From Pedobacter sp. HDW13 (GTDB taxonomy: Bacteria; Bacteroidota; Bacteroidia; Sphingobacteriales; Sphingobacteriaceae): a stretch of 64,000 nucleotides of DNA. Position numbers and translations under genes: made by a program. Shown piece by piece: positions 55,275 through 63,869 of the stretch. The stretch covers positions 434,001 to 498,000 of the forward strand of contig NZ_CP049868.1 of the NCBI RefSeq assembly GCF_011303555.1, written 5' to 3'. Positions within the stretch are counted from its first letter, which is position 1. Each line of letters opens with the position of its first letter. Under the pieces are notes generated by a model, which worked only from the letters and a program-made list of their open reading frames with translations, was not told where the DNA came from and searched no databases.

Positions 55275-55914
55275 TTATCGTGACGAGTCTTTATAGATAT
55301 ACATAAGTCGATTTACCTCGAATTTTGTTTTTTTTATCCAGTTGGAAAGTGTGGGTTCGGTAACGTTATACCTGACTGCTATAAATTTTTGGGTCGACCC
55401 ATTAGCCAATAGTGCTTCTATCTCAGGCTGGAAAATATCCAGTTTACTTTTATCCGGACCTCTCGGCCTGCCCAGTTTTATACCAGACTTTTTAACCGCC
55501 TCAAGTGCCTCCTTTGTTCGTTTACTAATCAGGTCCCGTTCAATTTCGGCTGCCATCGAAAAGACCATGGCCATAATCTTGCTCAGTATCGAATCATCAA
55601 GCTGCCACCCACCTTTCACTGTGTAAATCTTGATACCTTTTTCCACTGCAATAGAAATAATTTCCATACATTCGAGCATACTGCGGCCAAGCCTGGGAAA
55701 ATTCGCTGAGCAGTATCGTGTCGTCTTTTTTAATATCTTCGAAAATAGAACCAATGTTACGTAACCTCCAGGGTATTTTACCCGAAACTTTTTCTTCAAT
55801 AAATTCAATCTTACCTAGATCCTTATCATTCGCTAAATGTAAGATATCGGCTTTATTCTTTTCTAGGTTTTGGTCAATGGTAGATACACGCAGATAAGCA
55901 ATTGTTCTTCTCAT
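55275..55914 (-). pseudogene. Resolvase/invertase gene with one-base insertion
   Basis: A small serine recombinase of the Pin/Hin group in two frames. The first (from ATG 55914) is MRRTIAYLRVSTIDQNLEKN with catalytic Ser in RVST and goes on to LLSEFS; then CCC at 55695-55697 (minus GGG in plus view) has one base too many. The second frame continues RLGRSMLECMEIISIAVEKG, the E-helix MAAEIERDLISKRTKEAL and a C-terminal HTH (QKFIAVRYNVTEPTLSNWIK). The total, 640 bases, is one over 213 codons, so a single insertion explains the break. Confidence 0.85.
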
Positions 55915-56067
55915 TTTAATGAATTAGGTAAAAACCTAAAATTATAATTTTATTTTAATATTTATGAGTGTTTAAGACTTGATATTTATCTAATAAATAG
56001 TATATGAACGTTTAAATTATAATTCGTAACTTTCTTATACCGTATTTTATCTATAGATTTTTAAGAT

Positions 56068-56240
56068 ATGGAAAAGCTATCTTCACTTGATAAATACCGG
56101 CTGATCTATCCGGTACTGGAAAAAGAGGTTTCTGCTAAAGTCATTTCTCAAATAGGGAATATTCCTGTTCGGACATTGCGGAACTGGATCCAATGTTTTA
56201 AACTAAATGGCTTACCAGGATTGGATCGTTTGAAAAGAAA
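56068..56240 (+). pseudogene. Transposase N-terminal HTH stub
   Basis: About 58 codons from ATG 56068 (MEKLSSLDKYRLIYPVLEKE) form a helix-turn-helix (AKVISQIGNIPVRTLRNWIQCF), as found at the start of Mu/IS481-like transposases, breaking off at LKRKG. The frame then runs into unrelated DNA, which on the other strand begins a different short frame (MKEEAIARFDYPEELKEKL, from 56331). So two element fragments abut here. Confidence 0.6.
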
Positions 56241-56331
56241 AGGAATAGTTCTGGTAAACCACCAGCTCTATCAGTTTTTCCTTAAGTTCCTCAGGATAAT
56301 CAAATCTTGCAATTGCTTCTTCTTTCATTGA

Positions 56332-56365
56332 GCGAAAACAGGTGGATACTATTGCTAAATCCCCA
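56332..56365 (-). repeat. Putative IS terminal motif, copy 2
   Basis: Minus strand: TGGGGATTTAGCAATAGTAT then CCACCTGTTTTCGC, matching copy 1 at 47328-47362 except for a few substitutions and one indel. The start of the short minus-strand frame (ATG at 56331) follows at once, as an IS end would precede its first gene. Confidence 0.7.
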
Positions 56366-56440
56366 CTTAGCTAGCAAAAATCTTTCTGCCTTCATTTATT
56401 TATGATATTTTAGCGGTATGGCTTCAGCAAAACAATATCA

Positions 56441-57670
56441 ATGAAAAAAGGACTTTTTGCCGTTGCGATACACCTTCTGCTTGTAAGCCTGACATTGGTG
56501 TTGGTGTTTATACTCAAACTGGATACATTTGAAAATTTTCCGTCCGGTCTCTTAAATTGGGATGCCTACTGGTACCAGTCAATAGCTGAGAAAGGATACG
56601 TTTATTTAGCAAATAGAACCTGTAATTTAGCTTTTTTTCCACTTTTTCCTGCCTTTTGGAAATTGTTCGGCGTAGGGTTGGTAGGGATTAGTATAATTAA
56701 CTTATTTGTCTTTATAGGTGCTTTTGTAGCCTTGGTTAGATTTCTTAACTTATCAAAGCATCAAATTTTTTTGTTGCTAAGTACTGGCTCTTTCATTTTT
56801 TTTGCATTACCCTATTCAGAGGCATTGTTCTTTCTATCAGGATTTTTATTGATTTATGGTTACGATGGGGAAAACTCTTTAGTTAAAAACAGCGGTTTTT
56901 TTATCATTTCCCTTACGCGTGCGGTGACTACAATTTTTATCCCTTTGATCATCTTTACTGAACTGATGACAAACCATGGCACAGTTAAGAATAAACTGAT
57001 GGCAATATTGAAGAGTGTATTTGCTGCGCTTTGTGGTATGGTGTTATCAGCATATTTACAGTACATACAAACAGGAAAGTTTTTGTACTTTTTGGGTGTG
57101 CAAAAATATTGGAAAAGGAATTTCATCTGGCCTCGTCTCCCTTTCACCACTTATATAGCAGATGAAATCATTTTTTTGGATGCTATTGCTTTGGTAATTG
57201 GGTTAATTGCCATATATATTGCCACCAAGTATTTTATTGTCAAAATTATAGTACCAAAAGAAAAAATAGATTTACCTAAATCGTTGGTTTTTAGTTTAGG
57301 CTATATCAGTATAGTTACTCTAATTGATGTCTTCTTTACTTTTTATGATATGAAAAGTGGAACAAACATTTGGAGTATCAACAGACATGTTTTATGCACC
57401 CCATTTTATATTGTTTTGATGAATTACCTATTTAGAATCAACTACAATAAATCTGATTTAACCGCATTTTTTTTGGCAATCTGTTTGGTGTTTTTTTTTA
57501 CGGATCTCACCAATTATTTTGCAATGAGCTGTTTTTACCTCTTATTTTTCTTTCAACTCACCTTTTTAAAATTGGAAAAACACAAGACTTTTATGCCATT
57601 GTATCTCCTAACCATTTGCCTACAGGTTTTTTTGTATGTTCAGTTTATTAATGGCGGTTGGGTGGGATAA
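56441..57670 (+). CDS. PIG-V-like GT-C mannosyltransferase-family protein
   Basis: A 409-residue polytopic protein with about nine or ten membrane helices. The first extracytoplasmic loop has LLNWDAYWYQSIAEKGYVY, the WD-x-x-(W/H)Y-x-x-IA-x-x-GY motif of PIG-V/GT-C enzymes, followed by FFPLFPAFWKL. The Asp is the likely catalytic acidic residue. It should add a hexose from a lipid-linked donor to an unknown acceptor on the outer face. The 3' end overlaps, tail to tail by 23 bases, the gene for a thioredoxin-fold protein. Confidence 0.82.
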   Translation: MKKGLFAVAIHLLLVSLTLVLVFILKLDTFENFPSGLLNWDAYWYQSIAEKGYVYLANRTCNLAFFPLFPAFWKLFGVGLVGISIINLFVFIGAFVALVRFLNLSKHQIFLLLSTGSFIFFALPYSEALFFLSGFLLIYGYDGENSLVKNSGFFIISLTRAVTTIFIPLIIFTELMTNHGTVKNKLMAILKSVFAALCGMVLSAYLQYIQTGKFLYFLGVQKYWKRNFIWPRLPFTTYIADEIIFLDAIALVIGLIAIYIATKYFIVKIIVPKEKIDLPKSLVFSLGYISIVTLIDVFFTFYDMKSGTNIWSINRHVLCTPFYIVLMNYLFRINYNKSDLTAFFLAICLVFFFTDLTNYFAMSCFYLLFFFQLTFLKLEKHKTFMPLYLLTICLQVFLYVQFINGGWVG

Positions 57671-58316
57671 ATACACGATTTTGATCTGGTGAAAATTTAT
57701 CTAAATACCTAATTGTTAGCGTAGGCGAATCTTCAAAAGGAACCAATATTTTTGAAATTTTAAGAGTACTATCTATCTGAAAAAAATAAGGAAGCCCTTT
57801 ACCTTCCAAAGGAATATTAAAACTTTGATAGATGCTTTGTAAATAGTAAATTTTTATTTCTTTAGATAACTTCAAAATTGTTTTTTTATGAGGTGCCCTG
57901 TCCAGTATTAGTAAAATATTCTTTTTGTTTTTCAATGGGTTTAATAACGAAAAAAAGTGGCTTAGTCGATATTTGTCACCTAAGCCAGCTCTTAATACAA
58001 CACAATTTCCCTTAGAGGAGATTAGCTTAGCAAATGAAATTTGTTGGTTATTGCTATCATTTAGCAAAATGTTACGATCTAACACTTTACCATCTGATGT
58101 GACAATAAGGTTTTTGTAAATATTCAAAAAATTGGCTTCTTCATCAGCAGTAGTTGTATTTTTAAACGGCAAACTACCTGGGCCATAATCCCTGTTTTTG
58201 TTTTCCTTGAATAAAATGTATATTGCATATAGAGAAACGCAAACAAAAAAAATGCCGATTAAATTGATGTAATTGGACTTAATTTTATCCTGATGTGGTT
58301 TAACAAAGTTGAACAT
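57648..58316 (-). CDS. Membrane-anchored thioredoxin-fold protein without CxxC
   Basis: The start is the ATG at 58316 (MFNFVKPHQDKIKSNYINLI), giving 222 residues; an in-frame ATG at 58427 would overlap the divergent gene. One membrane helix (about 17-37) leads to a periplasmic domain. It aligns with the protein at 61996-62628: QISFAKLISSKGNCVVLRAG against KISLRDLISKKKTVIFRYSW, and NIPLEGKGLPYFFQIDSTLK against NLPLEHMGIPFLFTVSPQGI. The paralog has CDLC where this one has DKYRL, so the redox site is lost here. The cis-Pro (GLP) is kept. A non-redox binding role is possible. Confidence 0.75.
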   Translation of the reverse strand: MFNFVKPHQDKIKSNYINLIGIFFVCVSLYAIYILFKENKNRDYGPGSLPFKNTTTADEEANFLNIYKNLIVTSDGKVLDRNILLNDSNNQQISFAKLISSKGNCVVLRAGLGDKYRLSHFFSLLNPLKNKKNILLILDRAPHKKTILKLSKEIKIYYLQSIYQSFNIPLEGKGLPYFFQIDSTLKISKILVPFEDSPTLTIRYLDKFSPDQNRVFIPPNRH

Positions 58317-58362
58317 ATTTCGATTTTTTAAAGATGGGTTGCTTCTGGCTAATGTAGTTAAT

Positions 58363-58824
58363 ATGGATAAAATCATTTCAAAAACACTAGATATTTTTTT
58401 TCCTCTATTTAAAAAAGTAATGACCAAAGAGGTTTACCGATTTTTGGCAGTAGGCGGAGTCTGCTTTTTTTTAAATTTCTGTATTTTTCACAGTTCGTAC
58501 TTCTTTTTGTATAAAGACAACTTTCACCCTGTTAAGCCTCATACGCTTGCCCTGCTTTCCTCGCTTTCGATTACCATTTTTGTTGGTTATTTTTTAAATA
58601 GAAGTTATGTTTTCGTCACAAAGGAGGCGAATGAACAACGACAGTTTTTCCGTTATTTCTTGACTACGATATTAAATGTATTGATTTCTATTTACCTGCT
58701 CGATTTCTTAATCATAGCTAAAATAAATGTCACCATCGCATTTATTTTGAATGTTGTTATCGTACAAACCATAAATTTTTTCGTTCAAAAGAACTTTTCT
58801 TTTAAAACAGCAAAAATTTCCTAA
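58363..58824 (+). CDS. GtrA-like membrane protein
   Basis: A 153-residue protein with four membrane helices (from ATG 58363, MDKIISKTLDIFFPLFKK). The family sequence RFLAVGGVCFFLNFCIFH, FVGYFLNRSYVFV and FFVQKNFSF is that of GtrA (PF04138), linked to moving lipid-linked sugars across the membrane for glycosylation of surface polysaccharides. It is divergent from the thioredoxin-fold gene with 46 bases between start codons. A role with the GT-C enzymes nearby fits. Confidence 0.88.
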   Translation: MDKIISKTLDIFFPLFKKVMTKEVYRFLAVGGVCFFLNFCIFHSSYFFLYKDNFHPVKPHTLALLSSLSITIFVGYFLNRSYVFVTKEANEQRQFFRYFLTTILNVLISIYLLDFLIIAKINVTIAFILNVVIVQTINFFVQKNFSFKTAKIS

Positions 58825-58865
58825 ATAATTGTTAACCTCTATTGGTAAACATACTACTGCCCGTT

Positions 58866-61343
58866 ATGAACAAACCTATCCTTAAGAAGGTAATTTTCTT
58901 TTTGCTGTTTTTTAATGCATTTTATTCACACGCCCAAAAAGCAATGAATGCTGATAGTCTGTTAAAAAACCTAGACCGTTATGTAGCTGCCCACCCCCAA
59001 GAAAAAGTGCATCTTCATTTCGATAAGCCATTTTATGCCAGTGGCGATGACATCTGGTTCAAAGCCTATGTCCTGGATGCTACCACGTTGCAGCCTAGCA
59101 CTAACAGCGGCACTTTATATGTGGAACTGTTCGATGCACAGCACATCATCCTACAAAAAAGAACCCTACCAATGGTCAACGGTATCTCTTGGGGCGATTT
59201 TAAACTGACAGATAGTTTGGCCACGGGCCAATACTGCATAAGGGCGTACACCCAACTGATGCGGAACATGGGCGCAGACTTCTTCTTCGAAAAAACATTC
59301 GCGATTGCCAGCCGGATAAAGACTCAGAAAACCGAAGTGGTTAAACAACCGCCAGCAGCCAAGGATGTTTTGACATTGGCAAACGAAAAACCAGCGACAG
59401 ATGTACAATTTGTGCCAGAGGGTGGAAACCTAGTAGCCGGCCTGCCAAGCAAGATTGGCTATAAAGCCATAGGCCCCAATGGCTTGGGTGTAGAAGTGAG
59501 CGGTGTAATATTGGATAGGGACAACAACGAAGTAACTACCTTGGGCAAGAGCTATCTAGGTATGGGGAGTTTCCTGTTCACGCCCGAAGCGAATATGGAT
59601 TACCGTGCCCAACTTAAATTGCCCAATGGTGCGGTAAAATTATATCCCATGCCCAAAGTACTACCAAGTGGTTATGGGGTGATGATCAACAATGTCGATA
59701 CAGCAAATCTAAAAATAAAGGTACTGATCAGTGCCGATTTGTTGGGCAAGGGCGATTTGTTTCTGTTAGGCCAACAGAACGGTAACGTAGCTTTCAGCCT
59801 CCCAATTGCCAGCGATAGCCAACTGAAAGTGTTGAACATTGCCAAAGACAAATTGCCAGCGGGAGTAATGCAGTTTACGCTATTTGCAGATCAGCAACCT
59901 GTTTGCGAACGTATAACTTTTATACACCCAAATCAAAAAGAAAAACTGACCCTGATGGTAAACGGGCTGAAGGAAAGTTACAAAACTAGAGAAGCGACCA
60001 CATTAAACTTGGGTGTAACCAATAATGGGCAGCCAGTGCAGGGTTCTTTTTCCGTTTCGGTAACCAATACCAATGTTATAAAACCCGATACTGTAACCGG
60101 AGACAATATACTGACAACCATGTTGTTGTCGGCAGATTTACGTGGACATATAGAAAAAGCCAACCATTATTTGGAAAATGATGATGCAGAAACAAGAGTA
60201 AAGTTGGATAACCTACTACTTATCCAAGGCTGGAGGAAAATAAATTGGAAAAAATTGGATAGTTTAAGCGAGCCAAAGTTTCCTGCAGAAAAGGCAATCA
60301 GGATTAGCGGCACGGTGACCAAAAAGAATCAGCCTTTGGCCAAAGTGAAGGTGATTTTGTTAAGGACAGGTCAACTGGACATAGACGAGACCGAAACTGA
60401 CGGTCAGGGTCATTTTGCTTTTAATAAGATGTTTGTGGACACGGCAAAGTTTGTGGTGCGGGCTAAAGTAGCAAGCGGACAGTCTTTCGTAGCAGTGAAG
60501 TTGGATAATATAGCTCCGCAATTGTTTACCGAAAAAGCACAAACTACCGATACCCTTTTCGAAAGTAGTTTGAGGGCAGGTATGCATACATACCTGAACC
60601 AAACCGAAAATTTTTACCAACAACAATTGAAATCGACACAGAAAAAAGACGGCATCATGCTTAAAGAAGTAAACATAACTCAAAGACGGGCCTTTTACTT
60701 TCCAAATGGTCAACCTGTGAATACTGGCAATATAGTACAAACAATATTACCAAAGGACTTAAAAGGCTACGAAGACATTACTGACTATCTGGGGAATCAT
60801 GTCAGTGGTGGGGCATATTTAAAAAATAGTGAACGTGGCGTTCTCAGGGCTTATTTTATGTTGGGAACAAATGGAGGAACACCACCTTTCATTGAAGTTG
60901 AATTGGGTACGGTAGTTAATGACACTTATATGGATGAAAATTTTGACCTCTCAAGATTACCTGTCAATCAAATAGAGAGAATAGATAATTATATAAGTAG
61001 AGCTCCACTTACTGCATATATGGTAATTTACATGAAAGATAAAACCATTACTTATGAAAACTACAGAAAAGATACGCCACCAGGAATGTTGACTATTACT
61101 AAATTGGGCTATTCGGTTAACCGAGAATTTTATTCTCCCAAGTATGAGGTAAAAAACAACAAACAAGAACCAGATTTGCGTACCACCCTATATTGGAATC
61201 CAAATTTGAGCCCAGATAAAAATGGTAATATCAAAATAGATTATTTAAATGCAAATCAAGTAGGCAAACATCAAATTTTATTAGAAGGAATGGACAGTAC
61301 CGGAAAGCTGTTTCATCAAGTAATACTTTATGGCTTGAAATAA
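58866..61343 (+). CDS. Secreted MG2/plug-domain protein
   Basis: An 825-residue protein from ATG 58866 (MNKPILKKVIFFLLFFNAFY); an in-frame TTG at 58842 is not favoured. After the signal peptide (to FYSHAQ) comes an MG2-like beta domain (about 35-135; VHLHFDKPFYASGDDIWFKA, the alpha-2-macroglobulin-like entry), further beta domains, a carboxypeptidase-type module (about 485-560; AIRISGTVTKKNQPLAKVKV) and a TonB plug-like part (about 620-700). There is no beta-barrel after it. Such proteins are frequent in Sphingobacteriaceae; their role is not established. It is probably on the outer membrane's inner face or periplasmic. Confidence 0.82.
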   Translation: MNKPILKKVIFFLLFFNAFYSHAQKAMNADSLLKNLDRYVAAHPQEKVHLHFDKPFYASGDDIWFKAYVLDATTLQPSTNSGTLYVELFDAQHIILQKRTLPMVNGISWGDFKLTDSLATGQYCIRAYTQLMRNMGADFFFEKTFAIASRIKTQKTEVVKQPPAAKDVLTLANEKPATDVQFVPEGGNLVAGLPSKIGYKAIGPNGLGVEVSGVILDRDNNEVTTLGKSYLGMGSFLFTPEANMDYRAQLKLPNGAVKLYPMPKVLPSGYGVMINNVDTANLKIKVLISADLLGKGDLFLLGQQNGNVAFSLPIASDSQLKVLNIAKDKLPAGVMQFTLFADQQPVCERITFIHPNQKEKLTLMVNGLKESYKTREATTLNLGVTNNGQPVQGSFSVSVTNTNVIKPDTVTGDNILTTMLLSADLRGHIEKANHYLENDDAETRVKLDNLLLIQGWRKINWKKLDSLSEPKFPAEKAIRISGTVTKKNQPLAKVKVILLRTGQLDIDETETDGQGHFAFNKMFVDTAKFVVRAKVASGQSFVAVKLDNIAPQLFTEKAQTTDTLFESSLRAGMHTYLNQTENFYQQQLKSTQKKDGIMLKEVNITQRRAFYFPNGQPVNTGNIVQTILPKDLKGYEDITDYLGNHVSGGAYLKNSERGVLRAYFMLGTNGGTPPFIEVELGTVVNDTYMDENFDLSRLPVNQIERIDNYISRAPLTAYMVIYMKDKTITYENYRKDTPPGMLTITKLGYSVNREFYSPKYEVKNNKQEPDLRTTLYWNPNLSPDKNGNIKIDYLNANQVGKHQILLEGMDSTGKLFHQVILYGLK

Positions 61344-61477
61344 TTATTTGATTATCGCCAAGACGTTCTACTATTCTGATGAAAGCAATAATGGAGTTTT
61401 GGAGTAACTTGTAAGAGAAAACTTTGATTTTATGGAGCTGAATAAAATAGACGGTTTAAAAACCATATGTATAAGTT

Positions 61478-61521
61478 AATCCTGCAATTTGGTCGCCTCC
61501 CTAATTCCGCCTTGCAGGATT
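61478..61521. terminator. Hairpin between convergent genes
   Basis: AATCCTGCAA (61478-61487) and its perfect inverse (61512-61521) with a 24-base loop between the MG2/plug gene and the Cys-rich peptide gene. The T-tail is weak. Confidence 0.5.
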
Positions 61522-61539
61522 GAAATTTTGTAGCTATTA

Positions 61540-61944
61540 TTAATAAAGGGTATCTGTGTCAGTATCTGTATCCGTATCTGGTAACGGTTTACTTGTATCC
61601 ACACCTTCAGGGCAGTTGACACTGCTTACATACTGTTGTTGGCAAGTCCCACTCCCTCCCTTATAAACACATTGATTTAGTGAAACGACTGCATTAGATG
61701 AGTGCTCTTGATAAAAAGCATTCCCATGTTCATCAAACTCAACGGTGTACCATACACAGGTTCCGCAGTTCTGAACTGTGGAACTCGCAAGTTGTGTTCC
61801 ATACTGTGTTTGTACTGAAACTACACACTCTGAATTGAGAGAGGTATTCGTTTGTGCCGATACCTTTTTAGGCATCAGTACTATGTTCATTACGAACGCC
61901 AAGGCAATAGCAATGAAACCAATTAAACGGATTTTTTTAATCAT
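61540..61944 (-). CDS. Secreted six-Cys peptide with Asp-Thr tail
   Basis: A 134-residue protein. A signal segment (MIKKIRLIGFIAIALAFVMN) ends near VSAQ, followed by a mature part of about 103 residues with six Cys (in SEC, NCGTC, NQCV, GTCQ and NCPE) and the C-terminal repeat PDTDTDTDTDTLY. An even number of Cys suggests three disulfides. It lies 51 bases downstream of a CxxC thioredoxin-fold protein's stop on the same strand. It resembles the small leader-and-Cys proteins (NVEALA/DUF6520-like) of Bacteroidota in layout, not clearly in sequence. Function unknown. Confidence 0.75.
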   Translation of the reverse strand: MIKKIRLIGFIAIALAFVMNIVLMPKKVSAQTNTSLNSECVVSVQTQYGTQLASSTVQNCGTCVWYTVEFDEHGNAFYQEHSSNAVVSLNQCVYKGGSGTCQQQYVSSVNCPEGVDTSKPLPDTDTDTDTDTLY

Positions 61945-61995
61945 AATAATTATTTTAAGATTTATGAAAGGTGGGGAGGTTACATGTTAACAATT

Positions 61996-62628
61996 TCATT
62001 GTGTAATAAAGTTGAGGTATTCGCTTATTTGTTTAGGATGCTCTTTAAATGGTATGAAGATCCGAGAAGTGATACCTTGAGGGCTTACTGTAAATAGGAA
62101 AGGTATGCCCATATGTTCCAATGGGAGATTTAACCCTTTTTTTTCATCAAGTAATGAATAAATTGGCAGTTTTGAGGTAGAGTGTTTGGCCTTGGTCAAA
62201 AAGTCATTGTCAGAATAAGAATCTGTGATAATCAGTATCTGTGTGCCAGTATTTTTTAGTTGATTGATTACCTTGGTCACTGCGCCTATGCATAGGTCAC
62301 AGTCATTCCACGAATACCTAAAAATTACGGTCTTTTTTTTGCTGATTAAATCTCTTAAAGAAATCTTCTTAAAAGAAGTATCTTGAACTTTGACATTCAA
62401 ACCAATTAGCTTATTTTCATTATATAATACCAATTTTACATAATTATCGTAGAACATAGTCCGGTTATCCGCAATTTGACCTTTAGTAATTGCAGCATTT
62501 TTATCCTTGCAAATTTCTACTATGGGAGGACTAGCTACACCTTTCTTTAGGGCTAAATAGCATAAAGAAATAGTAACAAGCACTGAGAATATGAGGGTAA
62601 ATAGTCGAGAAGGTGAGTTTAGGTTCAT
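61996..62628 (-). CDS. Membrane-anchored thioredoxin-fold protein with CDLC
   Basis: The start is the ATG at 62628 (MNLNSPSRLFTLIFSVLVTI), whose ATGA overlaps the stop of the upstream GT-C gene; this makes 210 residues. One helix (about 9-31) anchors a periplasmic thioredoxin-like domain with FRYSWNDCDLCIGAVTKVIN (CxxC = CDLC), and the cis-Pro is in MGIPFLF. Membrane-tethered thiol-disulfide proteins of the TlpA/ResA type reduce or exchange disulfides outside the cytoplasm. The downstream gene makes a six-Cys peptide, a likely client. A paralog with no CxxC is at 57648-58316. Confidence 0.82.
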   Translation of the reverse strand: MNLNSPSRLFTLIFSVLVTISLCYLALKKGVASPPIVEICKDKNAAITKGQIADNRTMFYDNYVKLVLYNENKLIGLNVKVQDTSFKKISLRDLISKKKTVIFRYSWNDCDLCIGAVTKVINQLKNTGTQILIITDSYSDNDFLTKAKHSTSKLPIYSLLDEKKGLNLPLEHMGIPFLFTVSPQGITSRIFIPFKEHPKQISEYLNFITQ

Positions 62629-63869
62629 AAAGAGTGAATTGTATTTTTGATCCATTGTAGGGTGAGTTGGTTGCTATAGCAAGCTAAAAATCCAATATAG
62701 AGTAGTGTCAATGAAAATAAGATGTTTCTGTATTTTCGATTAGTTACCAAATTATTAACTACGTAAATAATAGCAAATATTAAAAAAAATGAAGGGAGAT
62801 ACATATATCTATCAGCCACAATAGCAGGTCGTGTAAGAGGAACAATCTGTATACATAGAGAAAGTTCAATCAACGCGGCAGCGATGCAAAAAATAACTAA
62901 CCAATTGAGTTTGATTTTTTGTTTATAGAGAAAAGAAAAACAAATAGCTAGAAAGATAATTGAATAAGCATAATAAATAGCAGGAAGTGCTTCTCCTGCT
63001 TTCATCGGAAATGGATAATGATAATGAAGCCCTATTGGGGCAATCAAATTAAATAAATAGAAAAACAAGCAATAAAATGCTAAAAAAAATCGCTGATGAA
63101 AAGGGTATCTAGACATTTTAGAGATCTCAACGCCATTCGCTCTAATTGTAATTAAACAAAAAACAAGGGTAGCCAAGCAAAATACACAAATAAACCAGAG
63201 CAACTTAGGATTAAATTTAATATGCTCGTCATGATGTTTGATTGAAATCCACAGCGCAAAAAGTAATACAGGCGTAGTAACAGCTTGTTCTTTTGATAAA
63301 AAAGAAAGTAAGAAAAATAGAAAAGTTAGAAGGTAGTTCTTAATACTGTTTTGTTCAATGGCATTAATAAATGTTAGGATAGAGGCGAGAGTGAAAAAGG
63401 AGAATAACAATACTTTGGATGCGGCAATCCAGGTTACAGATTCTACATTTAAGGGATGTATCGCCCAAATCATCGCACAGAGAAATGGGGTATATAAATT
63501 TTCAGGTTGTTTAAATAATGCTAAGAGTTTTTTGCTTAACACCAGGATCAAAATAGAATTTGTGATATGCAGCAAAAGTGAAAATAAATGATAATAATAA
63601 GGGTCGAACTGATTGATTCTAAAAATAAGGTTATCACAGAGGGTATTAAAAGGAGAATACTGATTGCGGTTATAACTTATGATTAATGTTTTCCAGTAGC
63701 TGAAATCCATTGGGCTATTACTTACTAATGGGTTGTGTAATAATTGCCAATGATCATCTGCAGAAGCAAAGCCGAGCATATGTACGGGAGAAAATGTAAC
63801 CGTTACAACAAGTAATATTATCAAAAAAGGAAAAATAGTTTCTAATCTAATTGGCGCTGCTAATTTCAT
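62625..63869 (-). CDS. TMTC-like GT-C membrane glycosyltransferase
   Basis: A 414-residue polytopic protein with about eleven hydrophobic helices. It has ASADDHWQLLHNPLV near residue 34 (the acidic pair of GT-C enzymes in the first loop), AIHPLNVESVTWIAASK near 140 (the HPLNVESVxWI-x-x-xK motif of TMTC/DUF1736 proteins), and ADRYMYLPSFFL near 355. TMTC members add O-linked mannose from dolichol-phosphate-mannose; bacterial ones usually carry TPR repeats, which this one lacks. The stop TGA overlaps the ATG of the thioredoxin-fold gene. Confidence 0.82.
   Translation of the reverse strand: MKLAAPIRLETIFPFLIILLVVTVTFSPVHMLGFASADDHWQLLHNPLVSNSPMDFSYWKTLIISYNRNQYSPFNTLCDNLIFRINQFDPYYYHLFSLLLHITNSILILVLSKKLLALFKQPENLYTPFLCAMIWAIHPLNVESVTWIAASKVLLFSFFTLASILTFINAIEQNSIKNYLLTFLFFLLSFLSKEQAVTTPVLLFALWISIKHHDEHIKFNPKLLWFICVFCLATLVFCLITIRANGVEISKMSRYPFHQRFFLAFYCLFFYLFNLIAPIGLHYHYPFPMKAGEALPAIYYAYSIIFLAICFSFLYKQKIKLNWLVIFCIAAALIELSLCIQIVPLTRPAIVADRYMYLPSFFLIFAIIYVVNNLVTNRKYRNILFSLTLLYIGFLACYSNQLTLQWIKNTIHSL

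Larger units (their letters stand above)
46613..56440. mobile_element. Candidate decayed genomic island, left part
   Basis: Starts at the tRNA-Arg 3' end with an integrase stub and contains two serine-recombinase relics, a transposase stub, two copies of a putative IS end and low gene density, in contrast to the dense, ordered left two thirds of the window. The right border is not seen; the cargo at 56.4-64 kb may belong to it. No copy of the tRNA 3' end was found to the right in this window. Confidence 0.5.
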
